Positions 27,875-43,904 of a DNA stretch of 64,000 nt are shown one piece after another (position 1 is the first letter of the stretch; each line of letters begins with the position of its first letter). This DNA comes from Amphiura filiformis (Eukaryota > Echinodermata > Ophiuroidea > Amphilepidida > Amphiuridae). The notes under the pieces are model-generated. The model did no database searches, was not told where the DNA came from, and worked only from the letters and a program-made list of their open reading frames with translations. The translations under genes and the position numbers were made by a program. The stretch is from positions 38,275,795 through 38,339,794 of the forward strand of contig NC_092640.1 in NCBI RefSeq assembly GCF_039555335.1, read 5' to 3'.

Positions 27875-28401
27875 AACAACATTTATTTTCATTTTAGACT
27901 TTTTTATAGTCTATATTTTCTTAATTTCAGCTTAATTTAGCATATAAACATATAATGTTTGTGCACTCATAAATTGACCTCTGAGTGTATTGGGTATAAA
28001 TGCATGTCCTTCTATAACAACAGGTTAACTTTCTTGTTGAATGGAGGCCTCGAGGTCACTGAACTGTGTATTTGGAGATGATGTATTTTTTGGGTCATAG
28101 CACACGTGTTAAGCAAAAACATATACTGTGACTGATACCATAGAAACGTGCTCTTTGTTTAAACATTGCAAGTAACATGAGTGGCAAACATTAATGTTTC
28201 ATATTGCTTGCAACCCCCCCCCCCCCAAAAGCAATGTTGGAGCCAATACTAGACCAATTGTCCGTTCTTGTCTCAGTATCAAAACAACATTGACTGGTGG
28301 GTGCGGAGGGGGGGTGAGAATTTCATACAAAATTAAATCCTCATCACTGCCATCATCGTCACCATCACCACTCTAATAATCATCTTACATCTGTTGTATT
28401 A

Positions 28402-28473
<72 letters not shown>

Positions 28474-29135
28474 GTCATCGTCATCATTATCATCATCATC
28501 GTCGTCGTCGTCGTCATCATCATCATATCATCATCATTACCTGACTACTAGCCACAAACCCATACCAAGGAAAATAAAATATCAATTTTGCTGCAAGCCC
28601 TCAGAGAAAAGTAATATACAAATGTTTAAAATCATGTTTTATTACAACGTATCTAATAGTAATAGGAATTTGCACACAACCATGACAACTGCAAAATTAA
28701 GCTGAAATGAAGAAAATATAGACTATAAAAAAGTCTAAAATGAAAATAAATGTTGTTATTACAGTTTGCATATCTGAAGTCAGCTGATAATACATACTAA
28801 GCTAGCTGAATATTAAGCATGTTATCATACTTATCAAAAGGCTTATCACCAAGTCCTAGTATTTCATAATTATAGCAGAAGACATCATTGACCAAACACA
28901 TTGTAAAATATTATTTTGATCAACAAAACTCTGAAATTTATTCTGTAGCAGTAAATACTAAGGAAAAATAAAATATCGGGATCAAAATAAAAAAAAGTAC
29001 CATGTAGTATTCGAACCCGTTCGGTTAACTTTTCCGTTTAATTGGTACGCGCTCTACCAATTGAGGTATTTTAAATCTCAGAAAGAAAGAAAGAAAAAGA
29101 AAGAAAGATGGAAAGAAATATGGAAAGAAATATGA

Positions 29136-29211
<76 letters not shown>

Positions 29212-30320
29212 AGTTGAGGTAAAAAAGCTTTTAAACATATCGTACAGAAGAGGATAGGAAAAGTAATATTATTAAAAGATAGCGCTACAGAAGATTCGAA
29301 CTCATGGCTATCATTATAACCTTTAGTTCACAAGTCACAGCCTCTACCGCTGCAACACGAGAACCTCTGAAAATTTAATCGATTTATAATGTATATTAAG
29401 TTATTCAATGTACGTATGGTCCGTGGCGGCGTGATAGAAAACTCAACTGAAACGTATCAAACAGACATAATTTCATCGGTTTACTCCGAATATATTTGTT
29501 GGCAATGTATTTAGGGTTGTAAAAATAAAATTGGAATTTTGATTCATTAACTTCCCCACGGTCGACAAAATTTAAAGAAAGAAAATTACATTGATTTCTT
29601 TTTAAACTGATTGTGTCGACCGTTAGCGTTATACTTGGAAAAATGGAAAAAAATGCCGGGAATTGAACCCACGCCCTTCCGTTAACTGTCAGTCTCCTTA
29701 TCCACTGAGCTATTGAGGTGTTGTAATTTTACGTGCACCTTTGTACTATAGATTCATTATAAACGAATAAAAGTGTTTAAAACTAATCCACTTGTTTTAT
29801 GCAATAATAATTGGCTTATTGAATAGAGAACCACGGTATTCAGACCTGTTCTTCACAAATTAGATTCCAAAACTTGACATAAATAGAAAAATGCACGGTA
29901 TGCAAGCCGAGTAAACAGTATAGAGACATAGTATTAAAATCTTTATTGTGTCTGCATACCGTAAAACTCGTACATTGATATGGTCTAAATTATCCCAAAC
30001 AAATCAAGTAACATTAAATAGCTCAATTGGTAGAGCGCGTACCAATTAAACGGGAAAAGTTGACCGCACCAGTTCGAATCCTACATGCTCCTTTTTTTTA
30101 TCCCGATATTTTATTTTTCCTTAGTATTTACTTCTACAGAATAGATTTCAGATTTTTGTTGATCGAAATAATATTTTACAATGTGTTTGGTCAATGTTGT
30201 CTTCTGCTATAAATATGAAATACTAGGGCTTGGTGATAAGCCTTTAAGTATGAAAACATGCTTAATATTCAGCTAGCTTAGTATGTATTATCAGCTGACT
30301 TCAGATATGCAAACTGTAAT
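27875..30320. repeat. Array unit 11
   Basis: 2446 bp. The C-run is expanded to 13 near 28214. Several private substitutions lie just before the ATC tract (28368-28392). Confidence 0.9.
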
Positions 30321-30839
30321 AACAACATTTATTTTCATTTTAGACTTTTTTATAGTCTATATTTTCTTAATTTCAGCTTAATTTAGCATATAAACATATA
30401 ATGTTTGTGCACTCATAAATTGACCTCTGAGTGTATTGGGTATAAATGCATGTCCTTCTATAACAACAGGTTAACTTTCTTGTTGAATGGAGGCCTCGAG
30501 GTCACTGAACTGTGTATTTGGAGATGATGTATTTTTTGGGTCATAGCACACGTGTTAAGCAAAAAACATATACTGTGACTGATACCATAGAAACATGCTC
30601 TTTGTTTAAACATTGCAAGTAACATGAGTGGCAAACATTAATGTTTCATATTGCTTACAACCCCCCAAGCAATGTTGGAGCCAATACTAGACCAATTGTC
30701 CGTTCTTGTCTCAGTATCAAAACAACATTGACTGGTGGGTGCGGAGGGGGGTGAGAATTTCATACAAAATTAAATCCCTCATCACTGCCATCATCGTCAC
30801 CATCACGACTCTAATAATCATCTGACATCAGTTGTATTA

Positions 30840-30908
<69 letters not shown>

Positions 30909-31568
30909 GTCATCGTCATCATTATCATCATCATCGTCGTCGTCGTCGTCATCATCATCATATCATCATCATTACCTGACTACTAGCCACAAACCCATAC
31001 CAAGGAAAATAAAATATCAATTTTGCTGCAAGCCCTCAGAGAAAAGTAATATACAAATGTTTAAAATCATGTTTTATTACAACGTATCTAATAGTAATAG
31101 GAATTTGCACACAACCATGACAACTGCAAAATTAAGCTGAAATGAAGAAAATATAGACTATAAAAAGTCTAAAATGAAAATAAATGTTGTTATTACAGTT
31201 TGCATATCTGAAGTCAGCTGATAATACATACTAAGCTAGCTGAATATTAAGCATGTTATCATACTTATCAAAAGGCTTATCACCAAGTCCTAGTATTTCA
31301 TAATTATAGCAGAAGACATCATTGACCAAACACATTGTAAAATATTATTTTGATCAACAAAAATCTGAAATTTATTCTGTAGCAGTAAATACTAAGGAAA
31401 AATAAAATATCGGGATCAAAATAAAAAAAAGTACCATGTAGTATTCGAACCCGTTCGGTTAACTTTTCCGTTTAATTGGTACGCGCTCTACCAATTGAGG
31501 TATTTTAAATCTCAGAAAGAAAGAAAGAAAGAAAGAAAGATGGAAAGAAATATGGAAAGAAATATGGA

Positions 31569-31640
<72 letters not shown>

Positions 31641-32758
31641 AAAAGAAGTTGAGGTAAAAAAAAGCTTTTAAACATATCGTACAGAAGAGGATAGGAAAAG
31701 TAATATTATTAAAAGATAGCGCTACAGAAGATTCGAACTCATGGCTATCATTATAACCTTTAGTTCACAAGTCACAGCCTCTACCGCTGCAACACGAGAA
31801 CCTCTCTGAAAATTTAATCGATTTATAATGTATATTAAGTTATTCAATGTACGTATGGTCCGTGGCGGCGTGATAGAAAACTCAACTGAAACGTATCAAA
31901 CAGACATAATTTCATCGGTTTACTCCGAATATATTTGTTGGCAATGTATTTAGGGTTGTAAAAATAAAATTGGAATTTTGATTCATTAACTTCCCCACGG
32001 TCGACAAAATTTAAAGAAAGAAAATTACATTGATTTCTTTTTAAACTGATTGTGTCGACCGTTAGCGTTATACTTGGAAAAATGGAAAAAAATGCCGGGA
32101 ATTGAACCCACGCCCTTCCGTTAACTGTCAGTCTCCTTATCCACTGAGCTATTGAGGTGTTGTAATTTTACGTGCACCTTTGTACTATAGATTCATTATA
32201 AACGAATAAAAAGTGTTTAAAACTAATCCACTTGTTTTATGCAATAATAATTGGCTTATTGAATAGAGAACCACGGTATTCAGACCTGTTCTTCACAAAT
32301 TAGATTCCAAAACTTGACATAAATAGAAAAATGCACGGTATGCAAGCCGAGTAAACAGTATAGAGACATAGTATTAAAATCTTTATTGTGTCTGCATACC
32401 GTAAAACTCGTACATTGATATGGTCTAAATTATCCCAAACAAATCAAGTAACATTAAATAGCTCAATTGGTAGAGCGCGTACCAATTAAACGGAAAAGTT
32501 GACCGCACCAGTTCGAATCCTACATGCTCCTTTTTTTTATCCCGATATTTTATTTTTCCTTAGTATTTACTTCTACAGAATAGATTTCAGATTTTTTTTT
32601 TTGTTTTAATATTTTACAATGTGTTTGGTCAATGTTGTCTTCTGCTATAAATATGAAATACTAGGGCTTGGTGATAAGCCTTTAAGTATGAAAACATGCT
32701 TAATATTCAGCTAGCTTAGTATGTATTATCAGCTGACTTCAGATATGCAAACTGTAAT
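30321..32758. repeat. Array unit 12
   Basis: 2438 bp. A T-rich replacement near 32590 removes the ttgatcgaaa segment of the right B arm. Confidence 0.9.
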
Positions 32759-33279
32759 AACAACATTTATTTTCATTTTAGACTTTTTTATAGTCTATAT
32801 TTTCTTAATTTCAGCTTAATTTAGCATATAAACATATAATGTTTGTGCACTCATAAATTGACCTCTGAGTGTATTGGGTATAAATGCATGTCCTTCTATA
32901 ACAACAGGTTAACTTTCTTGTTGAATGGAGGCCTCGAGGTCACTGAACTGTGTATTTGGAGATGATGTATTTTTTGGGTCATAGCACACGTGTTAAGCAA
33001 AAACATATACTGTGACTGATACCATAGAAACGTGCTCTTTGTTTAAACATTGCAAGTAACATGAGTGGCAAACATTAATGTTTCATATTGCTTGCAACCC
33101 CCCCCCAAGCAATGTTGGAGCCAATACTAGACCAATTGTCCGTTCTTGTCTCAGTATCAAAACAACATTGACTGGTGGGTGCGGAGGGGGGTGAGAATTT
33201 CATACAAAATTAAATCCCTCATCACTGCCATCATCGTCACCATCACGACTCTAATAATCATCTGACATCAGTTGTATTA

Positions 33280-33351
<72 letters not shown>

Positions 33352-35139
33352 GTCATCGTCATCATTATCATCATCATCGTCGTCGTCGTCGTCATCATCA
33401 TCATATCATCATCATTACCTGACTACTAGCCACAAACCCATACCAAGGAAAATAAAATATCAATTTTGCTGCAAGCCCTCAGAGAAAAGTAATATACAAA
33501 TGTTTAAAATCATGTTTTATTACAACGTATCTAATAGTAATAGGAATTTGCACACAACCATGACAACTGCAAAATTAAGCTGAAATGAAGAAAATATAGA
33601 CTATAAAAAGTCTAAAATGAAAATAAATGTTGTTATTACAGTTTGCATATCTGAAGTCAGCTGATAATACATACTAAGCTAGCTGAATATTAAGCATGTT
33701 ATCATACTTATCAAAAGGCTTATCACCAAGTCCTAGTATTTCATAATTATAGCAGAAGACATCATTGACCAAACACATTGTAAAATATTATTTTGATCAA
33801 CAAAAATCTGAAATTTATTCTGTAGCAGTAAATACTAAGGAAAAATAAAATATCGGGATCAAAATAAAAAAAATACCATGTAGTATTCGAACCCGTTCGG
33901 TTAACTTTTCCGTTTAATTGGTACGCGCTCTACCAATTGAGGTATTTTAAATCTCAGAAAGAAAGAAAGAAAGAAAGAAAGATGGAAAGAAATATGGAAA
34001 GAAATATGGAAAGAAAGAAAGAAAGATGAGGTAAAAAAAGCTTTTAAACATATCGTACAGAAGAGGATAGGAAAAGTAATATTATTAAAAGATAGCGCTA
34101 CAGAAGATTCGAACTCATGGCTATCATTATAACCTTTAGTTCACAAGTCACAGCCTCTACCGCTGCAACACGAGAACCTCTCTGAAAATTTAATCGATTT
34201 ATAATGTATATTAAGTTATTCAATGTACGTATGGTCCGTGGCGGCGTGATAGAAAACTCAACTGAAACGTATCAAACAGACATAATTTCATCGGTTTACT
34301 CCGAATATATTTGTTGGCAATGTATTTAGGGTTGTAAAAATAAAATTGGAATTTTGATTCATTAACTTCCCCACGGTCGACAAAATTTAAAGAAAGAAAA
34401 TTACATTGATTTCTTTTTAAACTGATTGTGTCGACCGTTAGCGTTATACTTGGAAAAATGGAAAAAAATGCCGGGAATTGAACCCACGCCCTTCCGTTAA
34501 CTGTCAGTCTCCTTATCCACTGAGCTATTGAGGTGTTGTAATTTTACGTGCACCTTTGTACTATAGATTCATTATAAACGAATAAAAAGTGTTTAAAACT
34601 AATCCACTTGTTTTATGCAATAATAATTGGCTTATTGAATAGAGAACCACGGTATTCAGACCTGTTCTTCACAAATTAGATTCCAAAACTTGACATAAAT
34701 AGAAAAATGCACGGTATGCAAGCCGAGTAAACAGTATAGAGACATAGTATTAAAATCTTTATTGTGTCTGCATACCGTAAAACTCGTACATTGATATGGT
34801 CTAAATTATCCCCCAAACAAATCAAGTAACATTAAATAGCTCAATTGGTAGAGCGCGTACCAATTAAACGGGAAAAGTTGACCGCACCAGTTCGAATCCT
34901 ACATGCTCCTTTTTTTTTATCCCGATATTTTATTTTTCCTTAGTATTTACTTCTACAGAATAGATTTCAGATTTTTGTTGATCGAAATAATATTTTACAA
35001 TGTGTTTGGTCAATGTTGTCTTCTGCTATAAATATGAAATACTAGGGCTTGGTGATAAGCCTTTAAGTATGAAAACATGCTTAATATTCAGCTAGCTTAG
35101 TATGTATTATCAGCTGACTTCAGATATGCAAACTGTAAT
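32759..35139. repeat. Array unit 13
   Basis: 2381 bp, the shortest unit. The GAAA block after the ATGG interruptions is contracted to a few repeats near 34010-34025. Confidence 0.9.
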
Positions 35140-35665
35140 AACAACATTTATTTTCATTTTAGACTTTTTTATAGTCTATATTTTCTTAATTTCAGCTTAA
35201 TTTAGCATATAAACATATAATGTTTGTGCACTCATAAATTGACCTCTGAGTGTATTGGGTATAAATGCATGTCCTTCTATAACAACAGGTTAACTTTCTT
35301 GTTGAATGGAGGCCTCGAGGTCACTGAACTGTGTATTTGGAGATGATGTATTTTTTGGGTCATAGCACACGTGTTAAGCAAAAACATATACTGTGACTGA
35401 TACCATAGAAACGTGCTCTTTGTTTAAACATTGCAAGTAACATGAGTGGCAAACATTAATGTTTCATATTGCTTGCAACCCCCCCCCCCAAGCAATGTTG
35501 GAGCCAATACTAGACCAATTGTCCGTTCTTGTCTCAGTATCAAAACAACATTGACTGGTGGGTGGGGGGGGGGGGGGGTGAGAATTTCATACAAAATTAA
35601 ATCCTCATCACTGCCATCATCGTCACCATCACGACTCTAATAATCATCTGACATCAGTTGTATTA

Positions 35666-35731
<66 letters not shown>

Positions 35732-36392
35732 GTCATCGTCATCATTATCATCATCATCGTCGTCGTCGTCGTCATCATCATCATATCATCATCATTACCT
35801 GACTACTAGCCACAAACCCATACCAAGGAAAATAAAATATCAATTTTGCTGCAAGCCCTCAGAGAAAAGTAATATACAAATGTTTAAAATCATGTTTTAT
35901 TACAACGTATCTAATAGTAATAGGAATTTGCACACAACCATGACAACTGCAAAATTAAGCTGAAATGAAGAAAATATAGACTATAAAAGTGTCTAAAATG
36001 AAAATAAATGTTGTTATTACAGTTTGCATATCTGAAGTCAGCTGATAATACATACTAAGCTAGCTGAATATTAAGCATGTTATCATACTTATCAAAAGGC
36101 TTATCACCAAGTCCTAGTATTTCATAATTATAGCAGAAGACATCATTGACCAAACACATTGTAAAATATTATTTTGATCAACAAAAATCTGAAATTTATT
36201 CTGTAGAAGTAAATACTAAGGAAAAATAAAATATCGGGATCAAAATAAAAAAAAGTACCATGTAGTATTCGAACCCGTTCGGTTAACTTTTCCGTTTAAT
36301 TGGTACGCGCTCTACCAATTGAGGTATTTTAAATCTCAGAAAGAAAGAAAGAAAGAAAGAAAGATGGAAAGAAATATGGAAAGAAATATGGA

Positions 36393-36480
<88 letters not shown>

Positions 36481-37590
36481 AGTTGAGGTAAAAAAAGCTT
36501 TTAAACATATCGTACAGAAGAGGATAGGAAAAGTAATATTATTAAAAGATAGCGCTACAGAAGATTCGAACTCATGGCTATCATTATAACCTTTAGTTCA
36601 CAAGTCACAGCCTCTACCGCTGCAACACGAGAACCTCTCTGAAAATTTAATCGATTTATAATGTATATTAAGTTATTCAATGTACGTATGGTCCGTGGCG
36701 GCGTGATAGAAAACTCAACTGAAACGTATCAAACAGACATAATTTCATCGGTTTACTCCGAATATATTTGTTGGCAATGTATTTAGGGTTGTAAAAATAA
36801 AATTGGAATTTTGATTCATTAACTTCCCCACGGTCGACAAAATTTAAAGAAAGAAAATTACATTGATTTCTTTTTAAACTGATTGTGTCGACCGTTAGCG
36901 TTATACTTGGAAAAATGGAAAAAAATGCTGGGAATTGAACCCACGCCCTTCCGTTAACTGTCAGTCTCCTTATCCACTGAGCTATTGAGGTGTTGTAATT
37001 TTACGTGCACCTTTGTACTATAGATTCATTATAAACGAATAAAAAGTGTTTAAAACTAATCCACTTGTTTTATGCAATAATAATTGGCTTATTGAATAGA
37101 GAACCACGGTATTCAGACCTGTTCTTCACAAATTAGATTCCAAAACTTGACATAAATAGAAAAATGCACGGTATGCAAGCCGAGTAAACAGTATAGAGAC
37201 ATAGTATTAAAATCTTTATTGTGTCTGCATACCGTAAAACTCGTACATTGATATGGTCTAAATTATCCCAAACAAATCAAGTAACATTAAATAGCTCAAT
37301 TGGTAGAGCGCGTACCAATTAAACGGGAAAAGTGACCGCACCAGTTCGAATCCTACATGCTCCTTTTTTTTATCCCGATATTTTATTTTCCTTAGTATTT
37401 ACTTCTACAGAATAGATTTCAGATTTTGTTGATCGAAATAATATTTTACAATGTGTTTGGTCAATGTTGTCTTCTGCTATAAATATGAAATACTAGGGCT
37501 TGGTGATAAGCCTTTAAGTATGAAAACATGCTTAATATTCAGCTAGCTTAGTATGTATTATCAGCTGACTTCAGATATGCAAACTGTAAT
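35140..37590. repeat. Array unit 14
   Basis: 2451 bp. The G-run is expanded to 15 near 35564, and a gctggg variant lies in tRNA-like module 3. It has tagaag, not the tagcag of units 10-13. Confidence 0.9.
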
Positions 37591-40046
<2,456 letters not shown>

Positions 40047-40571
40047 AACAACATTTATTTTCATTTTAGACTTTTTATAGTCTATATTTTCTTAATTTCA
40101 GCTTAATTTAGCATATAAACATATAATGTTTGTGCACTCATAAATTGACCTCTGAGTGTATTGGGTATAAATGCATGTCCTTCTATAACAACAGGTTAAC
40201 TTTCTTGTTGAATGGAGGCCTCGAGGTCACTGAACTGTGTATTTGGAGATGATGTATTTTTGGGTCATAGCACACGTGTTAAGCAAAAAACATATACTGT
40301 GACTGATACCATAGAAACGTGCTCTTTGTTTTTAAACATTGCAAGTAACATGAGTGGCAAACATTAATGTTTCATATTGCTTACCCCCCCAAGCAATGTT
40401 GGAGCCAATACTAGACCAATTGTCCGTTCTTGTCTCAGTATCAAAACAACATTGACTGGTGGGTGCGGGAGGGGGGGGGGGGGGGGAGAATTTCATACAA
40501 AATTAAATCCTCATCACTGCCATCATCGTCACCATCACGACTCTAATAATCATCTGACATCAGTTGTATTA

Positions 40572-40631
<60 letters not shown>

Positions 40632-40915
40632 GTCATCGTCATCATTATCATCATCATCGTCGTCGTCGTCGTCATCATCATCATATCATCATCATTACCT
40701 GACTACTAGCCACAAACCCATACCAAGGAAAATAAAATATCAATTTTGCTGCAAGCCCTCAGAGAAAAGTAATATACAAATGTTTAAAATCATGTTTTAT
40801 TACAACGTATCTAATAGTAATAGGAATTTGCACACAACCATGACAACTGCAAAATTAAGCTGAAATGAAGAAAATATAGACTATAAAAAAGTCTAAAATG
40901 AAAATAAATGTTGTT
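40047..40915. mobile_element. Terminal module A without B
   Basis: 869 bp. It ends exactly at GTTGTT, the outer end of A's right inverted repeat, and is followed by CTAA. No B sequence follows. The G-run is expanded to 16. The loss of B at precisely this point shows that A's terminus is a real boundary. Confidence 0.85.
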
Positions 40916-41256
40916 CTAACTCCTTGGTAACTGGATCACGCACCTTTTGGTAGTACATGTACATCCCATAGACTTTGTGTTGCGATCATTTCGATTGTGG
41001 TGTAGAACTCAAAATCGTGATTCAGTTGACATACTGATAATCGGATTACACGTAACACTTCGCTGGCGAATAATAGCGTACAAAATATTGAAGGAATTAA
41101 TGGAACTGAAACAAAATAGCCATAGTAAAGTGAAGCAAGGAAACTGAACATTTTACTCGGATTTCTACTTTTTGCATAATTATAATGCCCAGTGGTATAC
41201 TAAAATACCACGTAAAAGACTAAGCTTTAATAACAGTAAAATTTAACTTTTTGTAT
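40916..41256. other. Non-repetitive flank of the array
   Basis: It contains the inverted 16-bp motif at 41056-41071 that matches 3324-3339. No exon or RNA gene recognised. Confidence 0.6.
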
Positions 41257-41280
41257 TAAAACCGGGTCGACCCGGTTTTA
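41257..41280. repeat. Perfect 24-bp palindrome centred on GTCGAC
   Basis: TAAAACCGGGTC followed by its exact reverse complement, no loop. Could be a dimeric protein site or a chance hairpin; no function can be assigned. Confidence 0.75.
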
Positions 41281-41439
41281 TTCTGAGTTCAGCGATCGAG
41301 TACTTGCTAACATGTACCGTTGATGTCAGCTTGCATGTACACACGTCGAGCGCGATGCTCCGTACAGTTACATGTAATACTATCGGCGAGCGTAGTACAC
41401 GCATTGTAGGCGTTGGAATGAATCGCAATTTTCTTCATT

Positions 41440-41470
41440 CCTTAGCAATTTTATTGCAAAATTGCTAAGG
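41440..41470. repeat. Hairpin, 13-bp perfect stem, 5-nt loop
   Basis: CCTTAGCAATTTT and AAAATTGCTAAGG pair completely around ATTGC. Short for a MITE; no terminator role is implied in a eukaryote. Confidence 0.7.
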
Positions 41471-41579
41471 TCTGTTTCTGTCAAGTTCTTTGTTTCTTTC
41501 TTTCTTTCTGTCAATCTTATAATGAGCCACCGTAGCCATATGATTTGAGCCATGTTGACCATAGTTGGTCATTAGGACC

Positions 41580-42240
41580 ATTGGGTGGGGGGACAAATGA
41601 AACATGATCAACTTCAGGTCAAAGGTCATCCACTTCCGGCCAATGGCCAAAAACGTGATTTCACTAAAAATGCTACTCCTTCCACAAATTACACAGCACG
41701 ATGATGGCACTTTGGTACATGCATCAGCTATACCCAGTGTCTAAAAGTTATTGTCCAGAATCGGGGTCAAAGGTCATAAAGGGGATACTTCCGGTATATG
41801 ACCAAATACCCTAAAGTGCTGCTCCTGTCGCAAATATATATAGTACAACAATGTTACTTGGTCATCAGGACTAATAGCTGGTGGCACAAATGTCACATGA
41901 CCAACTCAAGGTCAAAGGTCATGGAAAGGTTATTATGGTCGAAAATGTTATTTCCTATTATTTTTACTAAAACTGCTACTCCTTACTAAATTACACAGCA
42001 AGATGACGTCACTTGACACATGCATTAGCCTTGAGGTCAAAGGTCATACGAAGGTCATTATGGCTGATGTGATTTTCTGTTCTGTTACTAAAAATCCTAA
42101 GTCAATCACAAATAAATTATAGCATGACATTACTTGCATACAACCATTGGGGTCAAAGGTCATTGGGTCAAAGGTCATTGGGGTCAAAGGTCATGTAGGT
42201 ATTACTTCCAGTATGTAGCAAATTACCTTAGGAAGTCGCA
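41580..42240 (+). repeat. Degenerate repeat carrying seven DR1 nuclear-receptor-type motifs
   Basis: RGGTCAAAGGTCA occurs in the same orientation at 41616, 41764, 41909, 42034, 42150, 42165 and 42181. Each is two AGGTCA-type half-sites spaced by one base, the DR1 arrangement bound by RXR, HNF4, COUP-TF and related receptors (family knowledge). They sit in a degenerate tandem unit of 120-155 bp, marked by ctaaaaatgctactcct-like blocks near 41665, 41812, 41967 and 42088. A receptor role is only inferred; the motif may simply be part of a repeat family. Confidence 0.7.
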
Positions 42241-43061
42241 CTATAATAGCGCATGACCAAAGTTGCACAAAAATATTTACATGAATATTGAATCATTTTT
42301 GGTTAGGCCGAATAAAAAAATAATCATGTTTCGCATCTTCTCCCGCTTCCTTTTTTGAGGTTTCTTCAATTTATATTTTCATTTTTTGAAATTCAGTTAT
42401 AACTATATATGTCTAGGTAGTAAAGATGCTTTCTATATCCTTGCTAATATACAAGAAACACTTTTGGAAGGTTTTGTGATAATAGAGGAGCCCTATCTCG
42501 TTGAACAAGATATAAAAAGAGGCCTCCTCCTTTTTCCGGGCATTATTGTGTGCGCTATAAAAACAGTTCTTATTATGGGTATTTGCACGAATTTTACGAT
42601 AAAAAATAAACAGCCCCTCTTCCTCCTTTTTGAAACATGTTTTTTTTATTTTACTTGGCCTTATCAAAATGATTATGATCATCTGTTCATACATGTATAT
42701 TCCAATGAATTATACATATGTTGGACCTTTTGAACTTGTATATGCTATAGGTGAGCTAACCTTGGTCTCTAGCCAAATTCCAAAGTTATAGTGCATTTCA
42801 AAAAAGACCTCCCATGTAAAATCAGTATAATATACTACTTACATGCATTCATGCTATATAGCTGGGCTAATTAGCTATAGGCCTAGTTAATTAGCTATTG
42901 CTAAGGTCGCGTATATGTGTATGCGCAATTAGCTCTAGTTATACCTCATTTCTTTGACTCGAAATTAAAAGGGGATAATGTGATCAGTGAAAACAAACAT
43001 TCAAATAAGAATTTATTCTTTATTCAAATCACACATTATTGCTTTAACCACTGGGCCACGG
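42241..43061. other. AT-rich intergenic sequence
   Basis: A 115-codon frame at 42386-42733 begins with TTG, is very AT-rich and matches nothing I know. I see no supported gene here. Confidence 0.5.
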
Positions 43062-43165
43062 GAGCTTCATGATTAGACTGGTTGAAATTCGAACCCATAA
43101 GCGGCCACTTAAACTTATCTCCTGACCGCTTATGGGTTCGAAATTTAACCAGCCTCATGAAGCTC
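43062..43165. repeat. 104-bp hairpin with arms of about 42 bp
   Basis: GAGCTTCATGATTAGACTGG through CCCATAAGCGG at the left is matched in reverse complement by CCGCTTATGGGTTCGAA through CATGAAGCTC at the right, with a loop of about 20 nt. The arms contain GGGTTCGAA, a B-box-like string, and an A-box-like string on the minus strand lies just outside. The box order is wrong for a tRNA. Confidence 0.7.
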
Positions 43166-43566
43166 AAATTCAAATACATAACATGTGGCCAATTTGTATA
43201 CTGTCAGTATATAAATTACAGATTCATGTAAATTCCTTATTTTGTCTTTAAGTACATGTCGTTCGGCTGAACCACTAGCAGGATTATGTTAGCACATCTG
43301 TGGCAATAACAAAGGTACCTCTTAAAATGTTGATGATTTTACGATCGATCGTTCGGATGAGCAAATCACTAAATGGGCCTTTTAAAAATAGTTGCTCTGT
43401 GCAGACTCATCAACTCCCCCTCCACCCACAAAAAAGTTTATTTGTAATGGTATAGCTATGGCGCCCAGGGCTAAGGATACATACATGTAATGGCACCCTT
43501 CCCCAATTCAGGAAACAATTGCGCGTGACTTTCATCACTTGGAGGGGTGCAGAATCGATGATGAAT

Positions 43567-43835
43567 TACCGTAAAAACTCGACAGTTAGCATAATTTATG
43601 TGCTTACTATCGAGCGCTTTTGAAAACATGAAATTGTACCAAAGTCCGGCGCTTTACCAACTGAGCTAATGGGGTTGAGACACGCATTTGCGGATTTACT
43701 TGTTGGTATATAACTATGTGTATCGATAATTTGCTCAAAACCCTTTACATTTTTGTGGATGGGGCTCTTCATGTTTGCATGTTTTAAAAGCGCTTGATAG
43801 TAAGCACATATGCTAACTATCGAGTTTTTACGGTA
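43567..43835. mobile_element. 269-bp MITE with arms of about 60 bp and an embedded tRNA half
   Basis: The left arm starts TACCGTAAAAACTCGA and reaches AAAACATG. The right arm is its reverse complement with scattered mismatches. No coding frame. It resembles the array in combining inverted arms with a tRNA-like segment, though the two share no obvious sequence. Confidence 0.75.
43632..43680 (-). pseudogene. 5' half of a tRNA-like sequence inside a MITE
   Basis: Minus strand: CCCCATTAGCTCAGTTGG, then TAAAGCGCCGGACTTTGG. This gives a good A box, D-arm and anticodon-arm start, with TTG in the anticodon position if the loop is CTTTGGT. No B box follows, so the 3' half is missing. Confidence 0.55.
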
Positions 43836-43904
43836 GTCAATTAGGCGCCGCATAATGTTGGCGCGCAGGGCACGTGTCCCCTTGCCCCCGGTTGCTACGC
43901 CACT

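Noticed and set aside
42386..42733. 115-codon frame on plus strand
   Set aside because: TTG start, hydrophobic AT-driven composition, an overlapping open frame on the other strand and no motif.
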